DNA of 64,000 bases, from positions 186,001-250,000 of the forward strand of contig CAWAPS010000029.1 of the NCBI GenBank assembly GCA_963783945.1, in the 5' to 3' direction. Source of the DNA: CAWAPS01 sp963783945. GTDB lineage: Bacteria > Actinomycetota > Acidimicrobiia > Acidimicrobiales > Palsa-688. Positions 1 through 8,074 of the stretch are shown here, in pieces (within the stretch, counting starts at the first letter, position 1; the number at the start of each line of letters is the position of its first letter). A program made the position numbers and the translations under genes. A model generated the notes under the pieces. The model was not told where the DNA came from and ran no database searches. It was given only the letters and a program-made list of their open reading frames with translations.

Positions 1-47
1 GTGACGGCCTGCTACCGCAGCTGTATGAGCGACGAGGACGGTTGGGG

Positions 48-563
48 TTGACGAGCGGGCGGCGCAAGGTCGGGTCGGGGGGGCACCGCGGATTCGGGGA
101 CCGCCGCGGCGACAGCGGCGGGGCCCGGGCCTATCCCCGCTCGGCCCGGGTCAACGAGATCCTGCGGGAGATCCTGGCCGACGAGCTCGAGCGCATGGAG
201 GACACCGACGAGCGGTTCGGTCTGCTGACGATCACCGCGGTGCAATGCGAACCCGACCTCCGGCACGCCCTGGTGTTTCTGTCCTCGATGGATGAGGACG
301 AGGAGGCGGCGCTGTCGGCGTCGCGGGCCCGGCTGCAGGCCGCCATCTCCAGCCAGGTGAGGCTCAAGCGCACCCCCCAGCTCCGTTTCGCCGCCGACCC
401 GGCGGTGGCGGAGGGCCAGAAGATCGAGGACCTCCTCCGGGGGCTGCTCGGGTCGCGGGGCCAGCACGGGGGGTCACGTTCGGCCGGGGAGCCTGGTGGC
501 ACAGGGACCGAGGACCGGCGCCGCGACCCGGAGCCGGGCGGGCCGACCGGGCCGGACAGGTGA
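48..563 (+). CDS. rbfA: 30S ribosome-binding factor A
   Basis: RbfA binds the 30S subunit late in maturation and helps process the 5' end of 16S rRNA. The family core is clear from about residue 33 (AYPRSARVNEILREILADEL) through the KH-like region to a region near residue 125 (EGQKIEDLLRGL). A glycine/arginine-rich tail of about 40 residues follows and is longer than usual. The N-terminal 30 residues before the core are also glycine/arginine-rich. I chose TTG at 48 because GAGGACGG lies just upstream and a TGA of another frame (49-51) overlaps it, as if an upstream gene ended there; TTG at 42 is in frame too. The frame stays open to the window edge, so the true start could lie outside. The stop overlaps the truB start (GTGA). 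Confidence 0.9.
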   Translation: MTSGRRKVGSGGHRGFGDRRGDSGGARAYPRSARVNEILREILADELERMEDTDERFGLLTITAVQCEPDLRHALVFLSSMDEDEEAALSASRARLQAAISSQVRLKRTPQLRFAADPAVAEGQKIEDLLRGLLGSRGQHGGSRSAGEPGGTGTEDRRRDPEPGGPTGPDR

Positions 564-1534
564 TCGACGGCCTGGTCGTCGTCGACAAGCCCGCCGGCAT
601 GACCAGCCACGACGTGGTGGGAGCCTGCAGACGGCTGTTCGGCCAGAAGCGGGTCGGTCACGCCGGCACTCTCGACCCGGACGCCACAGGGGTGCTTGTT
701 GTCGGGCTGGGCCGAGCCACCCGGCTGCTGCAGTTCTTGAGCGGTCTACCCAAGTCGTATGAGGCCGAGGTCGTCCTCGGGGTGGCCACCAGCACGCTCG
801 ACTCGTCCGGGGAAGTCACCGGTCGCTGGGACCAGAGCCACGTCACCCTGGAGGAGGCCCGCCGGGCGGCCGTCGCCCTCACCGGTCCGATCTCCCAGGT
901 CCCGCCCATGGTGTCGGCCGTCAAAGTCGGGGGCCGGCGCCTCCACCAGCTGGCCCGGGCCGGGATCGAGGTCGAACGCCCGGCCCGCAACGTGGTCGTG
1001 ACCCGTTTCGACGTCGACGAGGTGGTGGCGGCAGGGGCGCCGACCCCCCCGACCCATCCCGCCAGTGAGGGCGAGCAGGGCCGCCTCGAGTCCGAGTCCG
1101 AGTCCGAGTCCCAGCCCGATCCCGGGCCCGATCCCGGCCCGGTTCTCGCCGTTGGCATCGACTGCTCGGCCGGGACCTACGTCCGGGTGCTCGCCGCCGA
1201 CCTCGGAGCGGCCCTGGGCGGAGGGGCCCATGTACGCCGGCTGCGCCGGACCGCGGTCGGCCCGTGGAGGTCGGTCGAATCCACCCCGCTCGACCTGCTC
1301 GGTCCGGCGGCCGTGATACCGCCGGCGGCGGCCCTGCCGTGGCTGGCGTCTGTGGCCGTCGGCGAGGAGGTGGCGGCCGACATCCGCCACGGCAAGGTGC
1401 TGGACGCCCAGACCCTGGGCGTCGCCGGCACCGGACCCTGGCCCGTGGTCGGGCCGTCCGGGGATCTCCTTGCCGTATATCAGCCACATGGAGCGGGCCG
1501 GGCCAAGCCCGCCGTGGTTCTCGCCGCGGGCTGA
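560..1534 (+). CDS. truB: tRNA pseudouridine(55) synthase TruB
   Basis: Converts U55 in the T-loop of tRNAs to pseudouridine. The N-terminal domain opens with GLVVVDKPAGMTSHDVV and contains the signature GHAGTLDPDATGVL, where D39 is the expected catalytic aspartate. Conserved blocks VPPMVSAVKVGGRRLHQLAR and CSAGTYVRVLAADLG follow. Between them, at residues about 165-195, sits a low-complexity insert containing ESESESES and DPGPDPGP, encoded by a short hexanucleotide repeat; this is not a family feature. GTG at 560 overlaps the rbfA stop, so the two are probably co-translated. Length of 324 aa is slightly long because of the insert. Confidence 0.95.
   Translation: MIDGLVVVDKPAGMTSHDVVGACRRLFGQKRVGHAGTLDPDATGVLVVGLGRATRLLQFLSGLPKSYEAEVVLGVATSTLDSSGEVTGRWDQSHVTLEEARRAAVALTGPISQVPPMVSAVKVGGRRLHQLARAGIEVERPARNVVVTRFDVDEVVAAGAPTPPTHPASEGEQGRLESESESESQPDPGPDPGPVLAVGIDCSAGTYVRVLAADLGAALGGGAHVRRLRRTAVGPWRSVESTPLDLLGPAAVIPPAAALPWLASVAVGEEVAADIRHGKVLDAQTLGVAGTGPWPVVGPSGDLLAVYQPHGAGRAKPAVVLAAG
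1088..1111 (+). repeat. Hexanucleotide repeat GAGTCC x4 inside truB
   Basis: Four perfect head-to-tail copies of GAGTCC encode Glu-Ser x4 (residues 177-184). They are followed by two imperfect copies of an 11-12 base CCCGATCCCGG unit encoding Asp-Pro-Gly-Pro. The unit length is a multiple of three, so copy changes keep the frame. Confidence 0.9.
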
Positions 1535-1577
1535 AAACGACCCGCCGCGACCGAACTCGCCGTTAGTCTCAATCGCG

Positions 1578-2528
1578 ATGGAAGTGCTCCACCACCCGGG
1601 CGAATGCATGACGGGCCGTCCGTGCGCCGTGACCATCGGAGCCTACGACGGGGTTCATACCGGCCATCGCCTGGTAATAGACCGGGTGCGCCAAACTGCG
1701 GCCGAGCAAGGTCTCGCGTCCGCGGTCGTCACGTTCGACCGCCACCCCGCGATCGTCGTGCGTCCGGAGTCGGCGCCCAAGCTGCTCACCGACCTGGACC
1801 AGAAGCTGGAGCTGCTGGCCGAGACGGGGGTCGACTACGTCCTGCTGGTCCACTTCGACGAGCAACGGGCGGTCGAGCCGGCCGAGGACTTCGTCAAAGA
1901 AGTGCTAATCGGCTGCCTGGACACCAAGGCCGTGGTCGTCGGCCACGATTTCCATTTCGGCCACGGTCGGCGCGGCAGCGTCGCCATGCTGCAGGACATG
2001 GGGGCGGAGGCCGGGTTCGACGTCACCGGGCTGCGGCTGTTCAGCGACGGCCTCGACAAGGACCCCATCTCCTCTACCCGTATACGCGCCCTCCTGGCCC
2101 AGGGTTCGGTCGGCGAGGCCGCCTCACTGCTCGGGCGGCCCCATCAGGTTCGGGGCTACGTGCATCACGGTGACAAGCGGGGGCGTCTGCTCGGGTTCCC
2201 GACCGCCAACATCGCAGTGCCGGCGTCGATCGCCCTTCCCGCCGACGGCGTGTACGCCGGGTGGTACCAGCGCCCCGACGGTGTACGCCGGCCGGCGGCC
2301 CTCTCGCTCGGGCGGCGGCCCACCTTCTACGAGGACGCCGAGATGTCTCTTCTCGAGGCCTACCTGCTCGACTTCGAGGACGATCTCTACGACGAGCCGG
2401 CCCGGGTCGAGTTCGTGGCCCATCTGCGGAGCCAGGCCCGGTTCGAGTCGACCCGGGCCCTGATCGACCAGATGGCGCGCGACGTCACCACCACCCGACA
2501 CGTTCTGGGGAAGCTGCCGACCCCTTAG
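1578..2528 (+). CDS. ribF: Bifunctional riboflavin kinase / FAD synthetase
   Basis: Phosphorylates riboflavin to FMN and adenylates FMN to FAD. The N-terminal FMN adenylyltransferase domain shows GAYDGVHTGH (residues 21-30; most relatives have Phe where Tyr23 is), VVGHDFHFGHGRRG and SSTRIR. The C-terminal riboflavin kinase domain shows GRLLGFPTANI and the GVYAGW segment. ATG at 1578 gives 316 aa, normal for the family, and avoids overlap with truB. It sits 43 bases after truB in the usual rbfA-truB-ribF order. The same frame stays open upstream into truB, but nothing there resembles the family. Confidence 0.95.
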   Translation: MEVLHHPGECMTGRPCAVTIGAYDGVHTGHRLVIDRVRQTAAEQGLASAVVTFDRHPAIVVRPESAPKLLTDLDQKLELLAETGVDYVLLVHFDEQRAVEPAEDFVKEVLIGCLDTKAVVVGHDFHFGHGRRGSVAMLQDMGAEAGFDVTGLRLFSDGLDKDPISSTRIRALLAQGSVGEAASLLGRPHQVRGYVHHGDKRGRLLGFPTANIAVPASIALPADGVYAGWYQRPDGVRRPAALSLGRRPTFYEDAEMSLLEAYLLDFEDDLYDEPARVEFVAHLRSQARFESTRALIDQMARDVTTTRHVLGKLPTP

Positions 2529-2983
2529 GCCGGTCCCTTGGTGGCGAGTGCGGTTGTTGCCGGCGCCGGCGTCAGGCTGTGCCAAGAACCGGCGCAAGCC
2601 AGGGGCGGCCGTCGGCAACTCGTCACTCCATGACTCCCATGAGGACTGATGAGGTCTGGCGGCGGCGCACGGGCCTGCGTCTCTCTTCATTCCTGCTTCA
2701 TTCCTGGTTTGGCAACAGCTTTCTGCGGGTGAATTTCTCGGCGACAATTTGGATTCTCGGTGCAGAATTGCACGTATATCGTCGGAATTACTCCGAGAAC
2801 ACGAATTGTCGACGAGAAATTGGCGCCCGTTCCGAATGAGCCAGCTCTGCGGGTCCCTGTCAGCCCGGTCTAGCCGGCCGCCGGCCTCCGGCCCGGCCGC
2901 GCCGCCGCCCGCCGGGCCGCGCCCGCCGCCCGCGCCGGGCTCCGGCCGCGCCGCCCGTCCCGCCCGGCCGGCGCCCGCCGGTG
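2529..2983. other. Intergenic stretch with abrupt base-composition change
   Basis: This 455-base gap between the convergent ribF and arfB genes holds no convincing gene. Positions about 2690-2835 are markedly AT-richer than the genome and carry a small inverted repeat (TCGGA-ATTAC-TCCGA). From 2873 to 2985 there is no adenine at all on the plus strand and only a few thymines, so the segment is almost pure G+C. A 12-base palindrome (GCCGGCGCCGGC) near 2560 could end ribF transcription, but no T-run follows it. Confidence 0.6.
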
Positions 2984-3714
2984 TCACTCGTCCTCCCGGA
3001 CCGACCCACCCCCACCTCGCCGCCGTTGCTGCTTGAGGTCACCCCGCCGCCGTTTGCTTTCAACCCGCCGGCGTTGCGACGCCCGGGTCGGCCGGGTCGC
3101 CCGCCGTTCGGGGCGTTCTTCCAGCGCCCCGGCAAGCCGGGCGACCAGGCGCTCGACCGCCAGGTCGCGATTGCGGGTCTGCGACCGACGATCGCCGGCG
3201 GCGACCGTGACAGATGGGCCCAGCCGCTCGATCAGCCGGTCCCGGGCCCACCGGGGCAGGGTGGCCGAGCCGGCGATGTCGAAAGTGACCTCGGCCCGCG
3301 TATTCGACGTGTTGACGTGCTGGCCGCCGGGCCCCCCCGACGTGGAGAACCGCCAGCTGAGCTCGCGGGCATCGATGGCGACACCAGGCCTTACCGCGAT
3401 CCGGCCCGGCGCAGCTTCGGCCGGACCGGGCTCCGACGACCGGGCGGCCCCGGCCAGGGCTGGTTCCGACGACCGGGTGGCCCTTCGGGCCGGGCCCGCA
3501 CCCTCGCCGGCCGGACCGGGTTCCGACGACCGGGTGGCCCTTCGGGCCGGGCCCGCACCCTCGCCGGCCGGGCTGGTTCCGACGACCGGGTGGCCCTTCG
3601 GGCCGGGCCCGCACCCTCGCCGGCCGGACCGGGTTCCGACGACCGGGTGGCCCCGGCCTGGCCCGCCGCCTTCGCCCGCTCGACCGGACCTCCCTCGCCT
3701 CCAGCCCCGCTCAT
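2984..3714 (-). CDS. arfB: ArfB-type peptidyl-tRNA hydrolase, frame interrupted in an N-terminal repeat
   Basis: ArfB (YaeJ/ICT1) enters the empty A site of stalled ribosomes and releases the peptide with its GGQ loop. Reading leftward from about 3413, the domain is intact: GRIAVRPGVAIDARELSWRF, then SGGPGGQHVNTSNTRAEVTF with the GGQ motif, then WARDRLIERLG, a SQTRNRD segment and a lysine/arginine-rich tail ending in a stop at 2984-2986. This frame has no ATG, GTG or TTG before an in-frame TGA near 3731; only a CTG at 3457 is available. A good ATG at 3714 lies in a frame that joins the domain only if one base is added in the 56-base member of the repeat set at 3464-3654. The given span is that hypothetical restored gene. 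The N-terminal repeat extension is unusual. Confidence 0.65.
3464..3654. repeat. Tandem repeats of 57, 56 and 57 bp plus a partial copy
   Basis: Copies begin with TTCCGACGACCGGGTGGCCC at 3464, 3521, 3577 and 3634. Spacings are 57, 56 and 57 bases, and the fourth copy is partial. A related degenerate copy (CTCCGACGACCGGGCGGCCC) starts at 3431. In the arfB direction a 57-base unit encodes 19 residues of the type PAGEGAGPARRATRSSEP, so the 56-base copy shifts the frame. Confidence 0.92.
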
Positions 3715-3959
3715 CTCCTCGGACCCCCGCTCATTTGCCCGGATCCCTGCTGCCAACCCCGCCCGCGCCGCCGGACCGCTCACCGCCCCCGGCCTGGCCT
3801 TCCGTCACCCCGACCCCCGGGTGGTACCATGAAGTGCCGGTCGGCCTAGTTGGTCGCGCCCGGGTACGGGTACCGTCAGCGGGCTTGGCGCTCCCGGCAC
3901 CCAAGACGTGCCGGCGCCCCGGTGCACCACCCTCACCATGTTAAGGAAATACCGCATAC

Positions 3960-4217
3960 ATGCCAGATAAAGCCGCCACGATCGCGACGTACCGCGTCCA
4001 CGAGACCGACACCGGCTCGCCTGAAGTACAGGTCGCCATCCTCAGCGAGCGTATCGCCCATCTCACCGAACACCTCAAAGTCCACAAGGGGGATCATCAC
4101 ACCCGGCGGGGGCTCATGAAGTTGATCGGCCGCCGGCGCCGGTTGCTGGACTATGTCCGGGACAACGACGTCGAGCGATACCGCGACCTCATCTCCCGGC
4201 TGGGACTTCGCCGCTAA
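3960..4217 (+). CDS. rpsO: 30S ribosomal protein S15
   Basis: Small-subunit protein that binds the central domain of 16S rRNA and nucleates assembly of the platform. The whole 85-residue product matches S15: TGSPEVQVAILSERIAHLTEHL, the HKGDHHTRRGL block, then a RRRRLLDYVRDNDVERY segment and ISRLGLRR at the end. ATG at 3960 is preceded by AAGGAA about ten bases upstream. It is followed, as in many bacteria, by pnp, 187 bases downstream. Confidence 0.97.
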   Translation: MPDKAATIATYRVHETDTGSPEVQVAILSERIAHLTEHLKVHKGDHHTRRGLMKLIGRRRRLLDYVRDNDVERYRDLISRLGLRR

Positions 4218-4295
4218 ACCCGGGCTAAGCGGCCTGCGCCGCCAGCCCCCCAAATCACCTGAGCGGCGATCGCAGGTCAGCTGCCAGTCGAGGAT

Positions 4296-4320
4296 CTCCC
4301 GGGTCCCATGGTTCCGGGAG
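4296..4320 (+). other. Hairpin between rpsO and pnp
   Basis: CTCCCGG (4296-4302) pairs perfectly with CCGGGAG (4314-4320) around an 11-base loop that itself contains the palindrome CCATGG. No T-run follows, so it is not a classical intrinsic terminator. In other bacteria the rpsO-pnp spacer carries a processing hairpin cut by RNase III and used for pnp autocontrol; that role here is only an analogy. Confidence 0.5.
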
Positions 4321-4404
4321 CCGCCGGGAGGTCGCCGACTGGGAACTGGCCAACCGCCGCTCCGAACGCCTGGGCCGCCCGGGCAACCGAAAGGAGCGTG
4401 CCTC

Positions 4405-6804
4405 ATGGCCGCCAACGTCGCTACACCGTCATCGGTCTCCTCCCCCATAAGCGGGACCGCCAAGACTCTCACCTTCGAGACCGGCCTCCTCGCCCAGCAA
4501 TCCCAGGGCGCGGTAGTCGCCCGTATCGGCGAGACCCTGGTCCTGGCCACGGCCAACGCCTCGTCGGGCGTGCGAGAGGGGATCGACTTCTTTCCTCTCA
4601 CCGTCGACGTCGAGGAGCGCATGTACGCCGCCGGGAAGATCCCCGGCTCGTTCTTCCGACGGGAGGGCCGCCCCTCCGACACGGCGATCCTGACCGCCCG
4701 GCTCATCGACCGCCCCCTGCGGCCCAGCTTCGCCGACGGCTACCGCAACGAAACCCAGGTCGTGATCACCGTCCTGGGCGCTGACCTGGAGAATCCTCAC
4801 GATGTGGTGGCGATCAACGCCGCCAGCGCCGCGCTCATGCTCTCGGGCATCCCGTTCGATGGTCCTATCGGAGCGGTGCGGGTCGCCTACACCGGGGCAG
4901 GGGAGTGGATTCCTCATCCGACCTACCAGGACGGCGACGCTTCGGCGTTCGAGCTCGTGGTCGCCGGCCGCCAGCTCGATGACGGCGACATCGCCATCAT
5001 GATGGTGGAGGCCGGCGGCACTTCGGCGGCGTGGGACCTATATGAATCAGGGGCGCCCAAGGTGACCGAGGCCGTGATCGCCGACGGCCTCGAGTCGTCC
5101 AAGGCCTGGATCCGCGAGAGCATCGAGCTCCAGCGCCGGCTGGTGGCCGAAGCCGGAACCCGGCCCCCGCTCGCCTATCAACCGCAGGTCGACTACGGCG
5201 AGGACGTGGCCGCCCGGGTGGCCGAGGTAGGGACCGAGAGGGTGGAAAAGGTCACGACCATCACGGCGAAGGCGGAGCGCGAAGCGGCGACCGACGAGGT
5301 CACCAGCACCATCGTCGCCGACCTGGCCGAGGAGTTCGAGGGCCGCGCTGGCGAGATCAAGGCCGCCGTCCGCTCGCTCACCAAGAAGCTGGTGCGCCAG
5401 CGCATCGCTACCAGCCGGGTCCGCATCGACGGGCGCGGCCCCGACGACCTCCGCCCTGTGTCGGCGGCGGTCGGGATCGTTCCCACCGCCCACGGATCGG
5501 GTCTGTTTCAGCGGGGCGAGACCCAGGTCCTCAACATCACCACGCTCGGGATGCCGCGTATGGACCAGCTGCTCGACACCATCGGGGTCGACGACAAGAA
5601 GCGGTACATGCATCACTACAACATGCCGCCCTACGCCAACGGCGAGACCGGCCGGGTCGGCAGCCCGAAGCGTCGCGAGATCGGCCACGGCCTGCTGGCC
5701 GAGCGGGCCCTGCTGCCGGTGGTGCCCTCCGCCGAGGAGTTCCCCTACGCCCTGCGGCTGGTTTCAGAGGTCCTGTCCTCGAACGGGTCGACGTCGATGG
5801 CCTCCGTGTGCGCCTCCAGCATGTCGCTGATGGACGCCGGAGTGCCGGTAAAGGCCTCGGTGGCCGGGATCGCCATGGGGCTGGTGAAGGTCGACGACCA
5901 GTACATCACCCTCACCGACATCCTGGGCGCCGAGGACGCGTTCGGCGACATGGACTTCAAGGTGGCCGGCACCTCGGACTTCGTGACCGCCCTGCAGCTC
6001 GACACCAAGATCGACGGCCTGCCGGCTGACGTGCTCGCCGAGGCCCTCCGCCAGGCCCATGAGGCCCGGATCCAGATCCTGGCCGTGATGGCCGATGCGA
6101 TCGCCGAGCCCAGGCAGACGGTCCGCGACACCGCGCCGAAGATCGTGAGCCTCGAGATCCCCCTCGACAAGATCGGTGAGGTGATCGGGCCGAAGGGCAA
6201 GATCATCAACGCCCTGCAGCAGGAGACGGGCACCGACATCGCGGTGGACGACGACGGGATGGTCGGCACCGTCACTATCGGGGCCAAGGACAGCGGGGCG
6301 GTGGCCGAGGCCCAGCGTCGAATAGAGATGATCCTGGACCCGCCGAAGGCCGAGGTCGGAGCGGTCTACCGCGGCAAGGTCGTCAACATCACGAAGTTCG
6401 GCGCCTTCGTCAACATCCTTCCCGGCCGCGACGGGCTGGTCCACATCTCGAAGCTCGGCCGGGGCAAGCGGGTCGACAAGGTCGAGGACGTGGTCGACCT
6501 GGGTGACGAGGTTGAGGTGCGCGTCGACGACATCGATCCGCAGGGCAAGGTTTCCCTGTCGCTCGCCGGACCCGACGGGGCCGCCCCTGAGGCCGTCGCC
6601 AACGGGCGGGGATCGGCGGAGCCGGCATCCGCGCCGGTGTCTGAGGCGGTCGGGGCCGGCCAGGTCTCGTTCGAGGACACCTGGGAGGAGGAGGCGGCGG
6701 CGACCTTCGGCGACCTTGGCCCAACCCACACCGGGGGAGGAGATCGCGGTGATCCCAGCGGCGACAGGGGGCCTCGCCGCAACCCCCGGCGCAGGCGACC
6801 CTGA
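4405..6804 (+). CDS. pnp: Polyribonucleotide nucleotidyltransferase (PNPase)
   Basis: Phosphorolytic 3'-5' exoribonuclease of RNA turnover, acting as a trimer. Two RNase PH domains are visible: the first with FFPLTVDVEERMYAAGKIPG and RREGRPSD, the second from about residue 320 with RGETQVLNITTLG, GSPKRREIGHG and EVLSSNGSTSMASVC. A KH domain (GEVIGPKGKIINALQQETG) and an S1 domain (GAVYRGKVVNITKFGAFVNI) follow, then an acidic, glycine-rich tail. ATG at 4405 has AAGGAG at 4391. The product is 799 aa. The tail overlaps the start of the next gene by about 56 bases. Confidence 0.97.
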   Translation: MAANVATPSSVSSPISGTAKTLTFETGLLAQQSQGAVVARIGETLVLATANASSGVREGIDFFPLTVDVEERMYAAGKIPGSFFRREGRPSDTAILTARLIDRPLRPSFADGYRNETQVVITVLGADLENPHDVVAINAASAALMLSGIPFDGPIGAVRVAYTGAGEWIPHPTYQDGDASAFELVVAGRQLDDGDIAIMMVEAGGTSAAWDLYESGAPKVTEAVIADGLESSKAWIRESIELQRRLVAEAGTRPPLAYQPQVDYGEDVAARVAEVGTERVEKVTTITAKAEREAATDEVTSTIVADLAEEFEGRAGEIKAAVRSLTKKLVRQRIATSRVRIDGRGPDDLRPVSAAVGIVPTAHGSGLFQRGETQVLNITTLGMPRMDQLLDTIGVDDKKRYMHHYNMPPYANGETGRVGSPKRREIGHGLLAERALLPVVPSAEEFPYALRLVSEVLSSNGSTSMASVCASSMSLMDAGVPVKASVAGIAMGLVKVDDQYITLTDILGAEDAFGDMDFKVAGTSDFVTALQLDTKIDGLPADVLAEALRQAHEARIQILAVMADAIAEPRQTVRDTAPKIVSLEIPLDKIGEVIGPKGKIINALQQETGTDIAVDDDGMVGTVTIGAKDSGAVAEAQRRIEMILDPPKAEVGAVYRGKVVNITKFGAFVNILPGRDGLVHISKLGRGKRVDKVEDVVDLGDEVEVRVDDIDPQGKVSLSLAGPDGAAPEAVANGRGSAEPASAPVSEAVGAGQVSFEDTWEEEAAATFGDLGPTHTGGGDRGDPSGDRGPRRNPRRRRP

Positions 6805-8056
6805 GTCGCGCTCGCCCGTGAGCATCCAGGCGACGTCCCTCGATGGAGGGCTGACCGTGGTGACCGAGCGCATGCCAGGCGTGCGCTCGGTGAGCCTCGG
6901 CTTCTGGGTGGGCACCGGTTCGGTTGACGAGACTCCGGTCCAGTCCGGCGCTTCCCACTTTCTCGAGCACCTGCTGTTCAAGGGGACCGAGACGAGAAGC
7001 GCCCGCAGTATCGCCGAATCGGTCGACGCCGTAGGTGGCGACATGAACGCGTTCACGACCAAGGAATACACCACGTTCTACGTGCGCCTGCTGTCCGACG
7101 ACCTGGACATGGGGGTCGACCTCATGTCGGACATCATCTGGTGCCCAGCGTTTCGTCCCGACGAGGTTGAATCAGAACGCCAGGTCATCCTGGAAGAGAT
7201 CCTGATGCACGGGGACGAGCCGGCGGACCTGGTGCACGATGTCCTGGCCAAGGCGCTGTTTCCGGACCACCCCCTCGGCCGGGAGGTGCTCGGCGATCAT
7301 CAGACGGTGTCGAGCATTAGCGCGGCGGAGCTCGCAGGGTTCCACGCCGTCCATTACCGGCCGGCCAACATCGTGGTGGCGGCGGCCGGCCAGGTCGACC
7401 ACGCCGCCCTGGTGGCCGCCCTGGCGGCCCGGCTTGGCGACCAGAACGGGGGCCGCCCCCCGGCCCGCCGTTCACCCGACGCCTCGCCGGTCGAGCGGGC
7501 CGTACTGGTCCGCCCCACCGAGCAGTCCCACGTGGCGGTGGGGATGCCGGGGCCCGATCGCGACGACGAGGACCGCCATGCCGTGGGCGTCGTCGAGCAC
7601 GTCCTGGGTGGGGGCATGTCCAGCCGACTGTTCCAATCCGTGCGGGAGGAGCGGGGCCTGGCCTACGCGGTGTACTCCTACCGGCTCGGCTTCCAAGGAG
7701 GGGGTGCACTCGCGGTATACGCCGGGACCTCGCCCGCCCATACCTCCGAAGTCCTCGACCTGATCAGCGATGAGATCGACCGCATGGCAGAAGATGGCGT
7801 GACCAAGGCTGAGCTGGCCGCGGCGAAAAGCCACGTCCGTGGAGCGATGGCGCTCGGCCTCGAGGACTCGGGCGCCCGCATGAGTCGCATCGGCCACAGC
7901 CAGCTGGTGCACGGCAGGGTGCTTACCCTGGACGAGCTGGAAGCCCGGCTTTCCGCCATCACCCTCGACAAGGTCAACGACGCGGCGGCCAAATGGCTGT
8001 CCCGACCCAAGACGGTGGCGTGCGTCGGTCCGTTTGACGGAGGTCGGGCCGCCTAG
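6749..8056 (+). CDS. M16 family zinc peptidase (processing-peptidase-like)
   Basis: Zinc metallopeptidase of the pitrilysin/insulinase clan. The inverted zinc motif HFLEH (residues 70-74, H70, E73, H74) is followed by SVDAVGGDMNAFTTKEYTTF and the expected third ligand glutamate near residue 150 (RQVILEE). The C-terminal half has the usual RREERGLAYAVYS-like block (SVREERGLAYAVYSYR). Length of about 435 aa fits the single-domain bacterial members that sit between pnp and dapB in actinobacteria. GTG at 6749 follows GGGGGAGG with good spacing; GTG at 6818 is an alternative that would avoid the pnp overlap. The natural substrate is unknown. Confidence 0.92.
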   Translation: MIPAATGGLAATPGAGDPESRSPVSIQATSLDGGLTVVTERMPGVRSVSLGFWVGTGSVDETPVQSGASHFLEHLLFKGTETRSARSIAESVDAVGGDMNAFTTKEYTTFYVRLLSDDLDMGVDLMSDIIWCPAFRPDEVESERQVILEEILMHGDEPADLVHDVLAKALFPDHPLGREVLGDHQTVSSISAAELAGFHAVHYRPANIVVAAAGQVDHAALVAALAARLGDQNGGRPPARRSPDASPVERAVLVRPTEQSHVAVGMPGPDRDDEDRHAVGVVEHVLGGGMSSRLFQSVREERGLAYAVYSYRLGFQGGGALAVYAGTSPAHTSEVLDLISDEIDRMAEDGVTKAELAAAKSHVRGAMALGLEDSGARMSRIGHSQLVHGRVLTLDELEARLSAITLDKVNDAAAKWLSRPKTVACVGPFDGGRAA

Positions 8057-8074
8057 CCCGGCTACTCTCGCTCG

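Noticed and set aside
1..51. End of an upstream gene (16 codons up to TGA at 49-51)
   Set aside because: The overlap with the rbfA start is suggestive, but the fragment is too short to identify.
2981..3832. Long rightward open frame (Pro/Arg-rich, about 283 codons) across the arfB region
   Set aside because: It is the antisense of the ArfB domain, whose GGQ-containing frame is on the minus strand. Long antisense frames are expected at this GC content.
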